Assembly (NCBI GenBank): GCA_965153455.1 | Contig: OZ234493.1 | Location: 30,308,213 to 30,372,212 of the forward strand | Direction of reading: 5' to 3' | Length of the DNA: 64,000 nt | Origin: Sphagnum compactum | Taxonomy: Eukaryota > Bryophyta > Sphagnopsida > Sphagnales | Shown here: positions 13,447 through 25,144 of the stretch, piece by piece | How positions within the stretch are numbered: the first letter of the stretch is position 1 | How the letters are laid out: every line of letters starts with the position of its first letter | Made by a program: the position numbers and the translations under genes | Notes under the pieces: model-generated | Seen by the model: only the letters and a program-made list of their open reading frames with translations | What the model was told of the DNA's origin: nothing | Database searches by the model: none

Positions 13447-14389
13447 CTGCAAAGAAAACTAGAACAAAGAAAAAAAAAACAAGCAGCGAACAATATGAAC
13501 AAACTAAAGATGTTTGAAACAAAGCAGGTGACTCCTGATTTGACAAAAAACCTGAACACTTTTTTTTTGTCCAAGGGCCAGAACCAATCTCATCTTTGGA
13601 CCTTGGACAAGTCGTGAAGATCACCAACTTTGTTGCACCCACCAAAAATGCCACAGTACACATACAGAACACACCAATGTCGATAGCAGAAGCAGCCAGG
13701 GTCTTTTTAAACGTAGCCACTCTGGCAGCATCTGTTGCTCTCCCACTGTACATGGCCATGAATTACCCACTGAGTCCCTTTGCTTGCAGTTACAAATGGG
13801 TAACTGGATGATTCCACTGAAGCCAACAAAGTCTCATCATTTGCATCACTTGCAATATCCTATTAAGTCACAAGGCATCACACCTGACTCATATTTCTGA
13901 GATTTGAAGAAAACTCCATAAGAATGATTCACAATTACAAGATGAGTCCAGTGATTACCTTTTGGGTGCTACTCACAAAGTATGAAATCATGAACGGAAA
14001 TCACTCCTTACTCACTACTTCTACCCTACAGCCACAATGGTAGGAGCTTTTGCAGCCTAGAAGGAGAATGAAGCTCAAAGGAAAAATGTCTTATTCTGCC
14101 CACAAGATACAGACACCCAAGCTAGGGACTCAGATCCTTTTAGACTGCGCTGCTCTAAGGAATAGCTGCCTTGTATGTTGCAAGCTGAGATGTCCAAAAA
14201 GGTTTCACAAATCTGTAGTGCCACTAAGGTGACAATCTTGGGTACATTTGACTTCAATCGGTTTAGCTCCTTCAACGACCAATATCACAAAAAATTCTAG
14301 GGTCCATACAGGTTTAATATGGACACTCGTTAAGCAGCTTTGTATCAAAAATTAGGGAGTTTAAAAAATCATGGTTCAAGTGGTTCCCA

Positions 14390-14917
14390 TGATGGGAAAA
14401 ACCACCTTGCAATCTCTGCAACTGTCTTTGGATTTGCACCAAGGCGGCTGGGTTGTGTAGGCAAGGGAACTGATGAACTAGGTAGTACAATTTGGCATAC
14501 CTCTTTCAGCTCCAAGGTCATTGCATTCATCTTCTCCTCAAGCTCACATATTCGGGCTTCTAATGCGTTGTACTTTTCCGCCCAATTTTCACTACCTTTG
14601 TTCAGGATTGTAGTGTATTGTATAGGTGGTGGGTGGTTTACCTATCAAGACCAGCCCGAGTTAGATCACAGGTCTACTATTAAAGGCAAAATGTGCATAT
14701 AGTTTTACCCATATGGCATATTTGTCACAAAATATCAAGACTGAAAAACACCCACCTCTTCTTGAACAATTGCCTCTAACTTGTCCCAGTTAGTCCCGCA
14801 TTTTGTGTTACACCCAAGTTGCATCCAATGAATGTTCGTAGCTTTGACAAGTTTGATCTCCAACTTGGTTTTCAAGCAGGCATATTTACACTCTGCAGGG
14901 ATCACCTGCACAGTCAA
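14390..14917 (-). pseudogene. Unidentified two-exon remnant with a short coiled coil (possibly TNPA-like)
   Basis: The minus strand reads NTKCGTNWDKLEAIVQEE (upstream ATG at 14917), then a GT donor near 14754. A second open stretch at about 14644-14400 contains KGSENWAEKYNALEARICEL followed by EEKMNAMTLELKE, a short coiled-coil-like segment. The Trp and Gly-Ser spacing recalls the region before the coiled coil in plant Transposase_24 proteins, but I cannot assign a family. No continuous gene can be built upstream or downstream. Confidence 0.35.
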
Positions 14918-15266
14918 GGTGTGGGAGTTAACCTAGTGAGCAGCCTAGGCACATTAGCAATGTGCTTATCCTTCTACTGTAACACAAATGGCTTATCCTT
15001 CTACTATAACACAAATGGCATAGTTATAATTAGTCACCTTGCCAAACAAGGGGAGTTGTAGCACGCACGGCAATGGCTCCCTGAGATTAATGACCAGGCC
15101 AAACTACCAACACACATTCCATCATTTGCTGCAAGTGACATTAAATCACAACATCCATCATTTTATATGACCTTTAATTAACTACATATTTTCACCACAC
15201 TTGTAATTCTCCAATGGAAACCGACTGTCCCTGCAGCAAGAAACAAGATGCTACTATGTCAGTGAT

Positions 15267-15332
15267 TTTCCATTAGGCTGCTGTGATCACAGCACATTAT
15301 GTGTAACTGTGATCACAGCAGCCTAATGGAAA
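15267..15332. repeat. 66-bp perfect foldback element (26-bp arms)
   Basis: Arms TTTCCATTAGGCTGCTGTGA(TCACAG) at 15267-15292 and the exact reverse complement at 15307-15332 enclose a 14-bp loop. Related copies occur at 40410-40474 and, as one arm only, at 40757-40783. This looks like a miniature inverted-repeat element. No clear target duplication was seen. Confidence 0.85.
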
Positions 15333-15933
15333 GAGACCCTAACACTGGCCCATCTATCACTGGGCCTTCAGAAACACACAGTGACCTGATAATAGAGGCC
15401 TGGAGCCATTCTTTTGGACAGTTCAATGCAGGGTGAAGAAACTGCTGTAAAAATTGTGCAGCTGATCTGGAAACACATATAAGTCATTAGAAGCCCAACT
15501 AACATACAACCAAACTATTTGAGAAACAAAATCAAGGTCTGGGAGTAGATAGAACTTGGAACATACAATGTGTTCACTGAAATGAACTTTCAGATCTTCT
15601 TCTTCAGCTGCCTTTGCCAAAATACAAACCACAACCAAACTGGTTGTTTGGTACCATTCATGCCTGCCACAGCCAAATAGATGCCTAACCACTAAAAGCA
15701 AAAACAGTCATAAAAGGAACTTTCTACTCCTACATTGTCCCCTACAGGTTATTCCATGTTTGATGGAGCATGGACTCCTGTTAGGAAAACCAAGAAACAA
15801 CCATTGTAACATAATGCAGCTAAATTGAGCCCACAACAACCATATGCAAGTTCGCCATATAAAAATCACCGAGCAACGGGCTTTGTTTTATACAACATTT
15901 GGATTCTACAAGAGCCCTTACTATAGATGTTTA

Positions 15934-16620
15934 CTTGAATTTGGCCGGTGGAGCATATGGTGGTGGAGGGGACACCATGTCAACCACCTTGGTGTTTGAA
16001 TTGGCAGATGCAAATTGCAAATCCTTCTTAACCTTCAACTCCATCTCAACACCCATTCGTGTGTCCATCTCATTTTAGCAAGGATTAATAACTCTTAGGG
16101 TTTCTTCCAAGCTTGTCAGGTTTCTCTTCGAGCTTGAACGTCAATAGTGAATTTGGCCCGTGGTAAGGACCTTGCGAATTGTGACCAAGACCAAAACTCG
16201 CATCAACACTGCTTAATACCTGCAGAGTCCCTCATAGTCCCTCCATCAGCAACTAGGTTGTTAAAATCTACTGACCCACTGTGTGAACTTTAAGCAATCG
16301 TGCATTCTAAAAGAAACATCGCTAGTTTGTAAGATAAAAGTTGGAGGTAGTTGAAAGGGATCTAAAAATAGGGGAACAACTCTATATCACACCTAGAAAT
16401 TCACTTCTGTGAAGTTGAGCTTCTGAACAAACAACGACCTTTGTGTTGCTCGATCATTCACAAATCTTGGGATATGCTTGCATTTCAGTTTACCATGAAC
16501 ACCATACCAATCCAAACATATTTTGTGCCTTCTGAGATATACCGGATGCTCACGAGAACATCGACAACAAGCATCTAGATTACTTCTGAGATGCTCAATC
16601 CCTGAATCCTAGTGGTACCT
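15934..16620 (-). pseudogene. Unidentified Cys/His-rich exon remnants
   Basis: Open stretches on the minus strand: near 16.6-16.4 kb, ACCRCSREHPVYLRRHKICL continuing into DWYGVHGKLKCKH; near 16.2 kb, DASFGLGHNSQGPYHGPNS; and a last exon ending SPPPPYAPPAKFK and a stop at 15934. The Cys-His spacing suggests a zinc-binding module. It weakly recalls the transposase-associated zinc domain of CACTA proteins, and even more weakly an SBP box. Frames between the pieces are interrupted. No family assignment is made. Confidence 0.3.
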
Positions 16621-19600
16621 CTGAACTAGCAACTTTACTGTGACATTGCTTGAAAGCACACTTAATGTAAGCAACAGTCTTTTCTTTGTCACATCCCCAT
16701 ACAGATTTCGTCATAATAGGTAGTCGTCATTTTCGTAAAGGGTTATTTAAAAGACTAGCCAGTACACTGAAATCAGGTGTTATCCGTGGGCAAATTTTTG
16801 TCAGGTTGAGGTGATAACGGAGGTGCATGTACATTTGGTACAAACTACACACTTACTCTGGACCCTAACGACTTGGCTCTTAAACCCTGAACCCTTCAAA
16901 CCCCAAATTGATCAACCCCCATATACCTCATAAAACACTGTTTTTTTGGGGAGTGAATTATCCCTTTCTTGTAAAAAAATCCAAGAAATTTTGGACAATG
17001 TTACTTTCTAATTTAATTTCAACCAATTTTGCTATTTTGAGGCAAATGTCGAGGAAATTATAACATCATATACATGGCACACTACTATGTTTCAAAACAA
17101 AACAATAATTTTTAGAGGGTGAATTTGCCTACCGTAAGTTAGAAATTGGAAATATATGAAGATAAATATGAAAAGACTGGAAATCCTTGGTTTGTCTATG
17201 TCAATTCTTGAAGATAAGAGCACCAAAAAGGAAGAAGCCAGAGTTTCTAGACTAGATCCCTGTGGTTAGGGAAAGAAGCTATGGATTAACCTAACTGTTT
17301 TAATACCAATCCAAGAATTCTTGTGTGAATTCAGCTAATTTTGTTAATGTCTTGAAAAAATCACCAAATTTTCAATATGACAATTTGAAGAAAAACATTA
17401 GTCATGCCATACCATTGTGCTCACATACTACATCTATTATAAGAATGCCCAATGCTAGAAGCTTAGGAAGATTATTAGTGTCTATGGTTTCCAATCTTGA
17501 GTTTATGAATTCTCTTCAATGTTGTTAATTGCTTTGAACATTGAAGGAAAAGGGTGCCAGAAAAACTAGGGAAATATTAACTCGTGGGAAATATTAACTC
17601 AGTTTAGGTTCATCCATAATTGAGTAATAATAGGCATAGAGTGGGTGGTATGCTGCTGGGTGCTGGTTCACTATGGCCTATTTTCAGATGCTTCGCCTTT
17701 GTAAAGAAATGGGTTGTAAAGAAATGGGTACATTGACAAATTTGGGCTTGGGAGGGTCCCAAAAATACACTAAGAAAAATTGGCCGGTTCTTTAGGCTTG
17801 TAAATGAAAAACCACCATTTCATCACATGGAGGTGGTATACTATATATGTCGTTTTTTAATAGTTAAATTGATTTCTAATGTATTATTCATGTATCCCCC
17901 TAAAGGCTTATACACTAAATCTAAATTAAAATGGAACTAGAAACTATGTATTTAATGCTTCAAAAAGTGTGAGGTTCCTTTCCTTATGGGTTCAGGGGCT
18001 TCCTTGAAGTTTTGCCAAGTTTTTTTCAAAGGCTTTTGTTGCTTGTCAGATTCCTTTGCATTCCAAATATGTATTAATGATTTCTTTTAAGGTTTGCACA
18101 CAATCATGGTTGTCCTTTGCACCAATGTCCCTTGGCTGAAGTGGCAATTATCCATAAAATGATTTAGTAGAATTTGGGTGAAAAAAAGTATGAAAGTAAG
18201 AAAAATTAGCCATCATTCTATTTTTTGGCTACCTATTGGAACCTAATATAAAATATGATGATTTTATATAGGAAAAATGAAATTAATTGATCAAAATTTG
18301 GTCTATAGAAAATTGTTTCAGCATAATTTTTTTTTAAGTGCAAATAATGAACTTGAAAAAGTGGCAGGATGACATAAACCAAATTTAACTTTATATATTT
18401 ATTTATTTATTTAGTTTACCTACTAGTGAATATTTTTTTAGCCAAATTTTACACTGTGTCTACAAAAAACATATATATAAAGTTGTAAATTTTTGGTTTT
18501 CTTGTGTAAGTTCAACATAAAGCAAGCCACAAGTTTTGAAACCATGAAATTGAGAAAGAAAAAAAATAGAAAAAGACATGGTTACCTGGTGGTATGTAAT
18601 GTATCGTATTTTGTTGCCTTCTGGCATTTTTGTGCCTCCCTAACACCTTTTGGCATGTTCCTGATTGCTGGTTGGTTGAACAACTTGTTTTTTTAATTTC
18701 ATATGGATGATAACCACTTCAGGAATTGATAAAAATTTTTCAAAAAAATCATGTCATAGTTTCCAACTTTGTAATGAACAAGTAAGGTGTTCCTTGGGGG
18801 TTGAATAGAAATAAGTGCCCTTGTTCTTGGAAGGGGGTATCAAGCCAAGTAAAAAACATCATGCATAATTGGACCACGAATAATATGTTCAACAAGAACA
18901 ATATGTCAAGCACTTCAGGTACTTGATAATTATTCAGGTTGTTCTAAATCGAATTGTCATAATAATCATGTATTATTGAAACAAAAATATTGTTTCATGC
19001 ACTTCAGGTGCATGATTATTATTTTTGTTTAAAAAGGTACCTACCTAAATAAGCAATTATAGCGCTCATGTGAAAAATAATAATGTCTAATGTCTCAATT
19101 ATTATTTATGTTGAAACATTGACAAAATTATGATGTTCTAAAAAACATTATGCATAATTGGATCATGAATAATATGTCAAACAAGAACAATATGTCAAGC
19201 ACTTCAGGTACTTGATAATTATTCATGTTGAATATAAACACGCGAAACAATTTCAAATATAAAAGAACTCACAAATTCATTTTCTTCAAATATATCGTTG
19301 AATAGATGACTCAATAAGCCTTCATCAAGTATACTAAAATTCGAGGAATCCATTTCACTTGAGCATCGATTTAGTGTGATTAAATTACATGCATTGAGGT
19401 CAGGAGAAGAGAGCTCGCTAACAAGTTCGGTGACCAATCAGCCGACCGAATTGTCAACGAGCACCGAGTAAAACCCAGCCCCCACAAACATTGCCTAACC
19501 AAACAACTAAAAAACAATGTTCATAGGGCCTCCCCTGATAACCTCAAAAATTATGCATGTAATTAAGCTTTTGTTGAAATGGATTTCAGGTGCATGATAA

Positions 19601-19858
19601 TTATTTTTGTTTAAAAGGTGCCTACCCCAAGAAATAACTTTGGTGCCCATGTGGAACACATACATGTTCACTCATGGCGATGATTTCTTCAGTTCCCGGC
19701 AATGGGTGGAGGTGCCTACCCCAAGAAATCGTCAATTTTTTGGCGTAGGGTCTAAGGGAGTTTAGAAAATAAGTTTCAACTTTGCCTGAGCTGCTTCAAA
19801 AGCAACAAGAACAGAAAACAAACAAAAAAAGGTTGGTACCTGATAGGGAAAACCATCA
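16621..19858. other. AT-rich non-coding stretch in the passenger segment
   Basis: No gene-like open frame. Contains a dispersed repeat in two direct copies, 18852-18940 and 19141-19230, both including CAAGCACTTCAGGTACTTGA. A second short repeat (TTCAGGTGCATGAT followed by TATTTTTGTTTAAAA) occurs at 19005 and 19586. These look like fragments of a local repeat family. Confidence 0.5.
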
Positions 19859-20305
19859 TCACTTGTCATTACACTCAAGAAGACCATAACCAGATATAGG
19901 GGATATATACAAAAAATGGAAGGTTCTTTGAAAATCAAAATGAAATCTTCTGGTGAATGGAAGGTTTATGTGTAGTTGAAAGGGAAATTTTATGAGCAGT
20001 TGCAAAAACCAAACAGCAAGAATAAGGCGAACTACAACCCTAAAGAAAAGAGAAAACAAGACCACAAGACAGAAGTGAGGTGGGTTTGAACCCCAGCAAT
20101 GGTTGAAGAGGACACATGTTCAGGGACCCTTAGGGATGACCTTTCCATGACAAGATGTATGGCATTTGCCACTGACTTCATCAGTTCCCAGCAGATGGGT
20201 TGTAGGTTAATGCAGCAAATAAAACAACAAACTGAATTTGTGTCACAACCAACAAGCTTGAAGAGAGATTGAGAGTATGGGAGCTTGAGCACAGGAGAGA
20301 CTGAC

Positions 20306-21685
20306 CTGCAGTTTGGAGGTTGCTAGCATGCTGCTGCTGCTGCTGCAACTGAAGCTCATGCTGGTGCGGCTGTAGCTGAAGGGTACTTCGACTTTGGAGC
20401 TGATGATGTGAGTGTAGAAGCTCTTGTTGCTGCTGCTGTAGAAGGCGCTGCTGTTGTAGCAAGCTGTTGAATTGAGCACTGTTGATTTGTTGTGATTGCT
20501 GCTGCTGCTGCTGCTGTTGCCTCATGTGCATTTGGAGTTGCAACTCTTGTCTTTGAAGCTGAGGAGATAAACTAATTACAGTGTCAGGTCTCTGGACAGA
20601 ATGCTGAACCACCTGCTAAATACATATATCTCTATATGTACATATACTTGGGTGTATGTACAAGAAATGCACAAGAAACATGACAAAGAAAAGAGCCCAA
20701 AATTAGAAGGAAAATTAGGACAAAAAAACTCCTGGTTAAGATCCCGAGATTTCACATCACCATTGGCACCAACCTGATGAGCAATCGCATCTTCACTCTT
20801 CATTTCCCTTTTTGGAATCAGAAGCTGTTGTTGCTCAAGGTGATGTAACGTCGACTGATCTGTTAGCTGCTGTTGCTCTGGCTTTACCCTTACTAATGTC
20901 TGCTGTTGCTGTTGTGAACCTCCTAGAGCAACCACCTGTTGGGGTGGCGCAGTCGCACCTCCACCCAGCATTTGCTGACCTGTTCCCGCAGATTGTGGAC
21001 CATTTGTGATCAATTGGGCCACTGCCTGTTGTTGAGAAATCTAGGGCGCCTGATCTTGCTGCTGCTGTACTGACTGGGGGGCTTGTTGTTGTTGTTGCTG
21101 CTGCTGTTGCAAGAGCTGTGAGGCTGGTGCAACAGAGCCAGTCTGCTGAAGATGTTGATGCAGTTGCGTCTCCTGTGCCAACATTTCAACAAGAAAGGAT
21201 CAAGCTGACATTTTGTCGTTGAAAAGAATTCCAACCATGCCTTGCTCATTTGCTACAAGAAAAATTCAGATTTGTCACAACAGCTGTGTACTCCTGTACT
21301 CTTCCCCAACTTTTGTTTGTCATGGAGTATGTGTAGGGTGGTTTCAGGAATCAACTTGCTGCTTGAGTTGAGACAAATTAGGCAACCCTACTTGATGGCG
21401 GACAAGCGAACTAAGAGAGCCAATCGAGGAGAAGGACCTCGGTGAAGAAGCTGGCAACCCCAGTGGCATAGAACCCAGGCCAGGTGAAGGATGAGAGTCA
21501 GCAGCAGAGGTCAGCGCCATTATAGTACTCCTATTGCACTGTTGTAGACTCGTTACCCCCAAATGGCCTGGAATACTGCTGCTGCTGCGGTTGGGGAGCA
21601 ACTGGCCAGGTTGCGGAGCACCATCACATACCCCAACTGAGCTAGCTCCATTGACATTGAAGCCTTGGCTGATAGTTGCTGACAA
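20306..21685 (-). pseudogene. SEUSS-like Gln-rich transcriptional adaptor, N-terminal fragment
   Basis: SEUSS/SLK proteins are plant co-repressor adaptors with long polyglutamine stretches around a LIM-binding-type (LDB) core. Starting at ATG 21685, the minus strand reads SPRSFSSIGSLSSLVRHQVG and LPNLSQLKQQ, then a Gln-rich exon (about 21184-20770) with KPEQQQLTD and IPKREMKSEDAIAHQ. A third exon (about 20622-20306) contains FNSLLQQQRLLQQQQQELL. The second exon has an in-frame TAG at 21043-21041 where Gln is expected. No LDB domain follows downstream to 16.9 kb. It is therefore truncated and nonsense-mutated. A MED15-like or other Gln-rich protein is an alternative; the FNSLLQQQRL segment favours SEUSS-like. 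Confidence 0.55.
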
Positions 21686-22980
21686 AATTACATTGAAACA
21701 GGTCTCCCCAATCCATCAAGCTTCTGCAGTAGTACAGCAGCTCATGTGCAGGAGCAGAGCTCTAGAGCTTGAAGCAGGATACAAAGCCCTAGAGCTTGAA
21801 GCCAGATCCAGACTTAAGTTGAGTTAGGAAGTTGGATGTGCAGGCAAACTGTTATCACATGAAGTACCAAATTTGAGAAGGATTAGCTGGAGGGAGGCTC
21901 CAGCCAGCTATTCCAAAAGCAGCAGATGAGAGACTTGATCAAGCTTCTTTACTACAATCACCTTATACATAACCTTGCTCGCTCCATGGATCATCGTCTT
22001 GACATTCTTTATTGCCATCCATCAATTGTTGAGTACCCAACTGATGCCACAGTATCAGGGTCATGAGGTTCTAGCTGGGAAGAAGAAGAGAAGCATCTTG
22101 TAATAAAACTAGCCAGAAGAAGCTGCTTGCATCTACTCCACACTTAGATATGCTATCAAATCCCCGAACAAACCAGTCTGCTTGCTTGCTAGCCCCAGCA
22201 ACTCATGGGTTGCACGTTCAACGGATGTGTGTGCTCAACTAGATTAGTTGTTGCTGCTGCTTCCCGAGCTTAAAGCCGTCCAAGAAGGTCTTTCTATTCT
22301 ATGTGTCCATCGCTGCCGTATGGTAATCGAAGAAAAAATAGGGTTATTTGGTGCCTGAAGACAATGCACTTCGTTTCTGAGCAAAAAACTTGTTGCAGGG
22401 GTGCTCCTCAAACTCCTCTTATGCATTCCCTCTAACGTGTATCTCTACTTCTTCCCCACACACACACACACACACTCGCTCTCTCTCTCTCTCTCGCTCG
22501 CTCTCCAAGGGCTGGCCCAATCTGCGAATTTGCGCCAGGACTGCGTCTATACTGGAAACTTTTTTTTCCAGGAAAGAAAAAACAGAAGACAGGCAAGAAG
22601 GTGGTGCATGTATTCTAGATCATATTCCACCGACCTCATGTGCTGCTGCACCCGGCAAGCAACACTCCCGCATCCAGAAGAGCTGCTGCTGAGGGCATGA
22701 GGAGATTGCAGAAGAAGCTAGGCGGCGGCAACAGCAGCATAATATTACTGGAAGGCTTCCGGCAGCTGCAGCAGCACTACCTAGTTGCTGCAACGTCAAC
22801 GATCTGGTTGAGAGAGATTGCTGAGAGAGGTAGGAGCTTTGGTTACAAGTCAAGTTGTTTTTTAGCTTTCACAGAAGAGAGAGACTGAGGACTAGAGGGA
22901 CGGCTTGTTGCTGTTGTTGTTACGAACGTCCTACGCACGAGATAGAAAGACGCGAGCGAGCGAGTGGCCATGCTTGATGG
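21686..22980. other. Leader-like region upstream of the SEUSS-like fragment
   Basis: No protein-coding signal. Contains CA and CT microsatellites at about 22459-22505 and CAG/CTG-rich stretches near 22640-22780. This composition is typical of plant 5'UTR or promoter DNA and would fit captured upstream sequence of the Gln-rich gene. Confidence 0.4.
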
Positions 22981-23039
22981 AATACTATGCTCTCCGTCCC
23001 GTCATCCATCCAAACAGAACAAATATATATTTTTAAAAG

Positions 23040-23782
23040 GGAAAAAACTAGAAAAAATTAAAAACAGAAAAACACTTTAACAATTAGAAACTTTTTGTAA
23101 ACACTTAAACATGAAACAAAAAAGGGAAATACAGTAAAATAATCTTTAAAAAAATAAAAAAATAGATGACAAAAAATAAGAAACAAAACAGAGAGCAAAA
23201 GAAAGAGAAAAAAAATCATACTTGAAAAAAAAATGAGGTTTGTCTTCTTTTTCCAAACTTCAAACCTGCATATAATCAAACAAAAAATTATTTTTATCAT
23301 AAAACATATTAGAAAAACTAGAATATTTTTTGGAAAAGAAAATAGAAACTAAATAAATAAATAAACGCATAATTTTTAAAAAAAATGAAGATAGACAAAA
23401 TAAGAATAGAAAAAATTAAAACATGAAACAAACATAAACAAAAAAGTAAAACACAAAAACTATAAAAAAGGAATGGAAACAAATGAAACAAGGAAAGGGA
23501 AATACTAGTAAAATCATTTTTTAAAAAAAAATACAAAAAAGAAGAAACCAAATAAAGAGTAGGAAATAAGAAAAAATAAAACTTATAATAATGAAGAAAA
23601 ACCCTACTTGAAAAAGAATGAGGTGTGTCTTCTTTCTCCAAACTTCAAACTTGCATCCAAATAAACAAAAATACAAAAGTGAAAAAAAAACACTTTATTT
23701 TTATTTTACAAAATAATAATAAAAACAGAAAACACATAAAAATAAAAAATAAAAAAGATAAAAGTTTTTTTAAAAAACTAAA
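23040..23782. repeat. A-rich DNA with a diverged tandem duplication of about 385 bp
   Basis: Two diverged direct copies: TGAAACAAAAAAGGGAAATA near 23111 matches a similar stretch near 23486, and ATGAGGTTTGTCTTCTTTTT near 23233 matches ATGAGGTGTGTCTTCTTTCT near 23620. The sequence is very A-rich on the plus strand. It leads directly into the Helitron-like 3' terminus and may be the body of that element. Confidence 0.55.
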
Positions 23783-23842
23783 ACATGAACCAAACATTGT
23801 TGAAATAACACACTTGTGCATTAGGCACGGGGTTCAAACTAG
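23783..23842 (+). mobile_element. Helitron-like 3' terminus
   Basis: The segment ends with a hairpin (TGTGCATTAGGCACGG), about eight bases, then CTAG followed by T, the arrangement of Helitron 3' ends. A copy in opposite orientation at 53244-53313 matches over about 56 bases with one difference noted and also ends exactly at CTAG/T. No Rep/helicase gene is present, so the element would be non-autonomous. The 5' TC end was not fixed. Confidence 0.5.
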
Positions 23843-23861
23843 TAGAAGATAATATATATAT

Positions 23862-24700
23862 AACGTGTTTTTCAGGTATATATGTATTGAGTGAAGTTGG
23901 GGTTCAGATAGAGCTTCTTATTCTGAGATATTATTTGGGTAAGATGTATGGTGATGGTGCTGTTCGAAAACGACATTTTGTTTTAAGACACTCTGACTTC
24001 TCTCACAATGGTGTTCTTTCTTTCTATCCATTTGTGATTGTTATGGCTGAAACAGTGGAATCTGCCACTTGCAAGTAACGTGTTTTTCAGGTATATATTT
24101 GACTGGCATTATGAATATACCACCACTTGTAACCCTTTCCAAGGTTTGCATATTGTCTGGTTATGGTTATTAAGGGGGACAATAACATGTATTTTCATGT
24201 CTGGTTTCTGATGTGTGCTTTATTCACATGTCTACCCATCAAGACTATCAGGGCCGACTTTGGAACCAACTCATGCATTACATGGACTATAAGGTGTATA
24301 TGTGCCATGAGACCCTCACTTGTACTGGATAATTGTTGGAATAAAATAGATTATTTCCACATGTCAAACCCACATATTGTAATCTTGAGGGGATTAATTG
24401 GACCTTCTTGTTGAATACACATATACATTGTTTTGCTTCATCAAGTGATAAACTATTGTAAGTAAAATTGATATCTTCAATTGTCAATTGTCTTCTAGAT
24501 GTTTGTGGAGCAAGCTACTAAAAGTTGGGGATAGATACACTATTTTAGGTGTGGCAAAATAAATTAAGTTATTTTTCACCTATATCCTAAACCTTATCAA
24601 TGGGATTGTCATTTGTAGGCAGCCCTAATCCTAGACATGCCTACAAAAAATGTGTACCTAGCTTACCAAAAGACCATAGTTGGCATATTTTGGTTACACA
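23862..24700. other. Non-coding DNA with a 23-bp direct repeat
   Basis: TAACGTGTTTTTCAGGTATA(TAT) occurs at 23862 and 24077. The 190 bases between are open in one frame but resemble no known protein. Nothing else is recognisable. Confidence 0.35.
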
Positions 24701-24948
24701 TGCAACTATGAGTATATGCATATCAAATTTATACGATGATATATCAAATATATACGATGATATATCACAGAAATCATCCAAAGGTTGGGATGAAGGTGAT
24801 CATAGTTGCACCATAGTTGCATACACACCCAAAAAGGGGGCAAAAATCCATTGTAGTTGCATAAAATACCAAAGATAGTTGCATGCGACCGGCAGTTGCA
24901 TCCCAGTTGCAAACATGGTGGTTGCATATGACAGAATTTCTAGTAGTG
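24700..24948. mobile_element. Right end of a second CACTA-like family (GTTGCAT motif)
   Basis: About 250 bp dense with AGTTGCAT/ATGCAACT motifs ends in TAGTAGTG at 24941-24948, directly abutting copy 2 of the 181-bp repeat. Subterminal motif clusters ending in TAGTG are a CACTA hallmark. The motif differs from the GCGA motif of the host element, so this is another family. Its left end was not found. Confidence 0.45.
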
Positions 24949-25129
24949 GAAGAATTATGACCCGCAAATGGTTTTGAAATCCACTGTGTATCGCAAGAGC
25001 ATGGCACTGTATTCTTATTTTGGAAGCAGGGTTTATATTCATTTGGAGTCACTTTGGAAGGCAAAAAAAAAAATCTATATCAAAATTTCAAAATTTACAA
25101 TGTAAAAGGGTTTGCAACCCTTGGGTATC
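24949..25129. repeat. 181-bp direct repeat, copy 2
   Basis: Starts GAAGAATTATGACCCGCAAA and ends ACCCTTGGGTATC. It matches copy 1 at 12426-12606 over its full length. The stop codon of the TNPA-like gene lies only about 16 bases beyond its right end, so it probably includes that gene's 3'UTR. Confidence 0.9.
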
Positions 25130-25144
25130 TAACACACTAGCTGT

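Larger units (their letters stand above)
12607..24948. other. Passenger segment of the CACTA element carrying broken gene fragments
   Basis: About 12.3 kb between the two 181-bp repeats, without the GCGA motif clusters that mark the rest of the element. It contains thioesterase exons, coiled-coil and cysteine-rich exon remnants, a foldback element, a SEUSS-like Gln-rich fragment, A-rich tandem repeats, a Helitron-like 3' terminus and the end of a second CACTA family. The two best gene fragments are both on the minus strand, incomplete and nonsense-mutated. I read it as captured or inserted DNA rather than the element's own genes. Confidence 0.6.

Noticed and set aside
13433-13759. Minus-strand 108-residue open frame just upstream of the FATA exon
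   Set aside because: It overlaps the splice acceptor and shows no thioesterase motif in any frame; not counted as part of the gene.
16390-16620. SBP-box (SPL transcription factor) fragment
   Set aside because: RRHKIC and a QR..F.Q.....F.E..F pattern look similar, but the first zinc ligands and the spacing do not fit and an extra stretch of about ten residues is needed.
20181-21022. MED15 as identity of the Gln-rich fragment
   Set aside because: No KIX-type domain or MED15 C-terminal motif is seen. The SPRSFSSIGSLSSL and FNSLLQQQRL segments fit SEUSS/SLK better, though Gln-rich matches are weak evidence.
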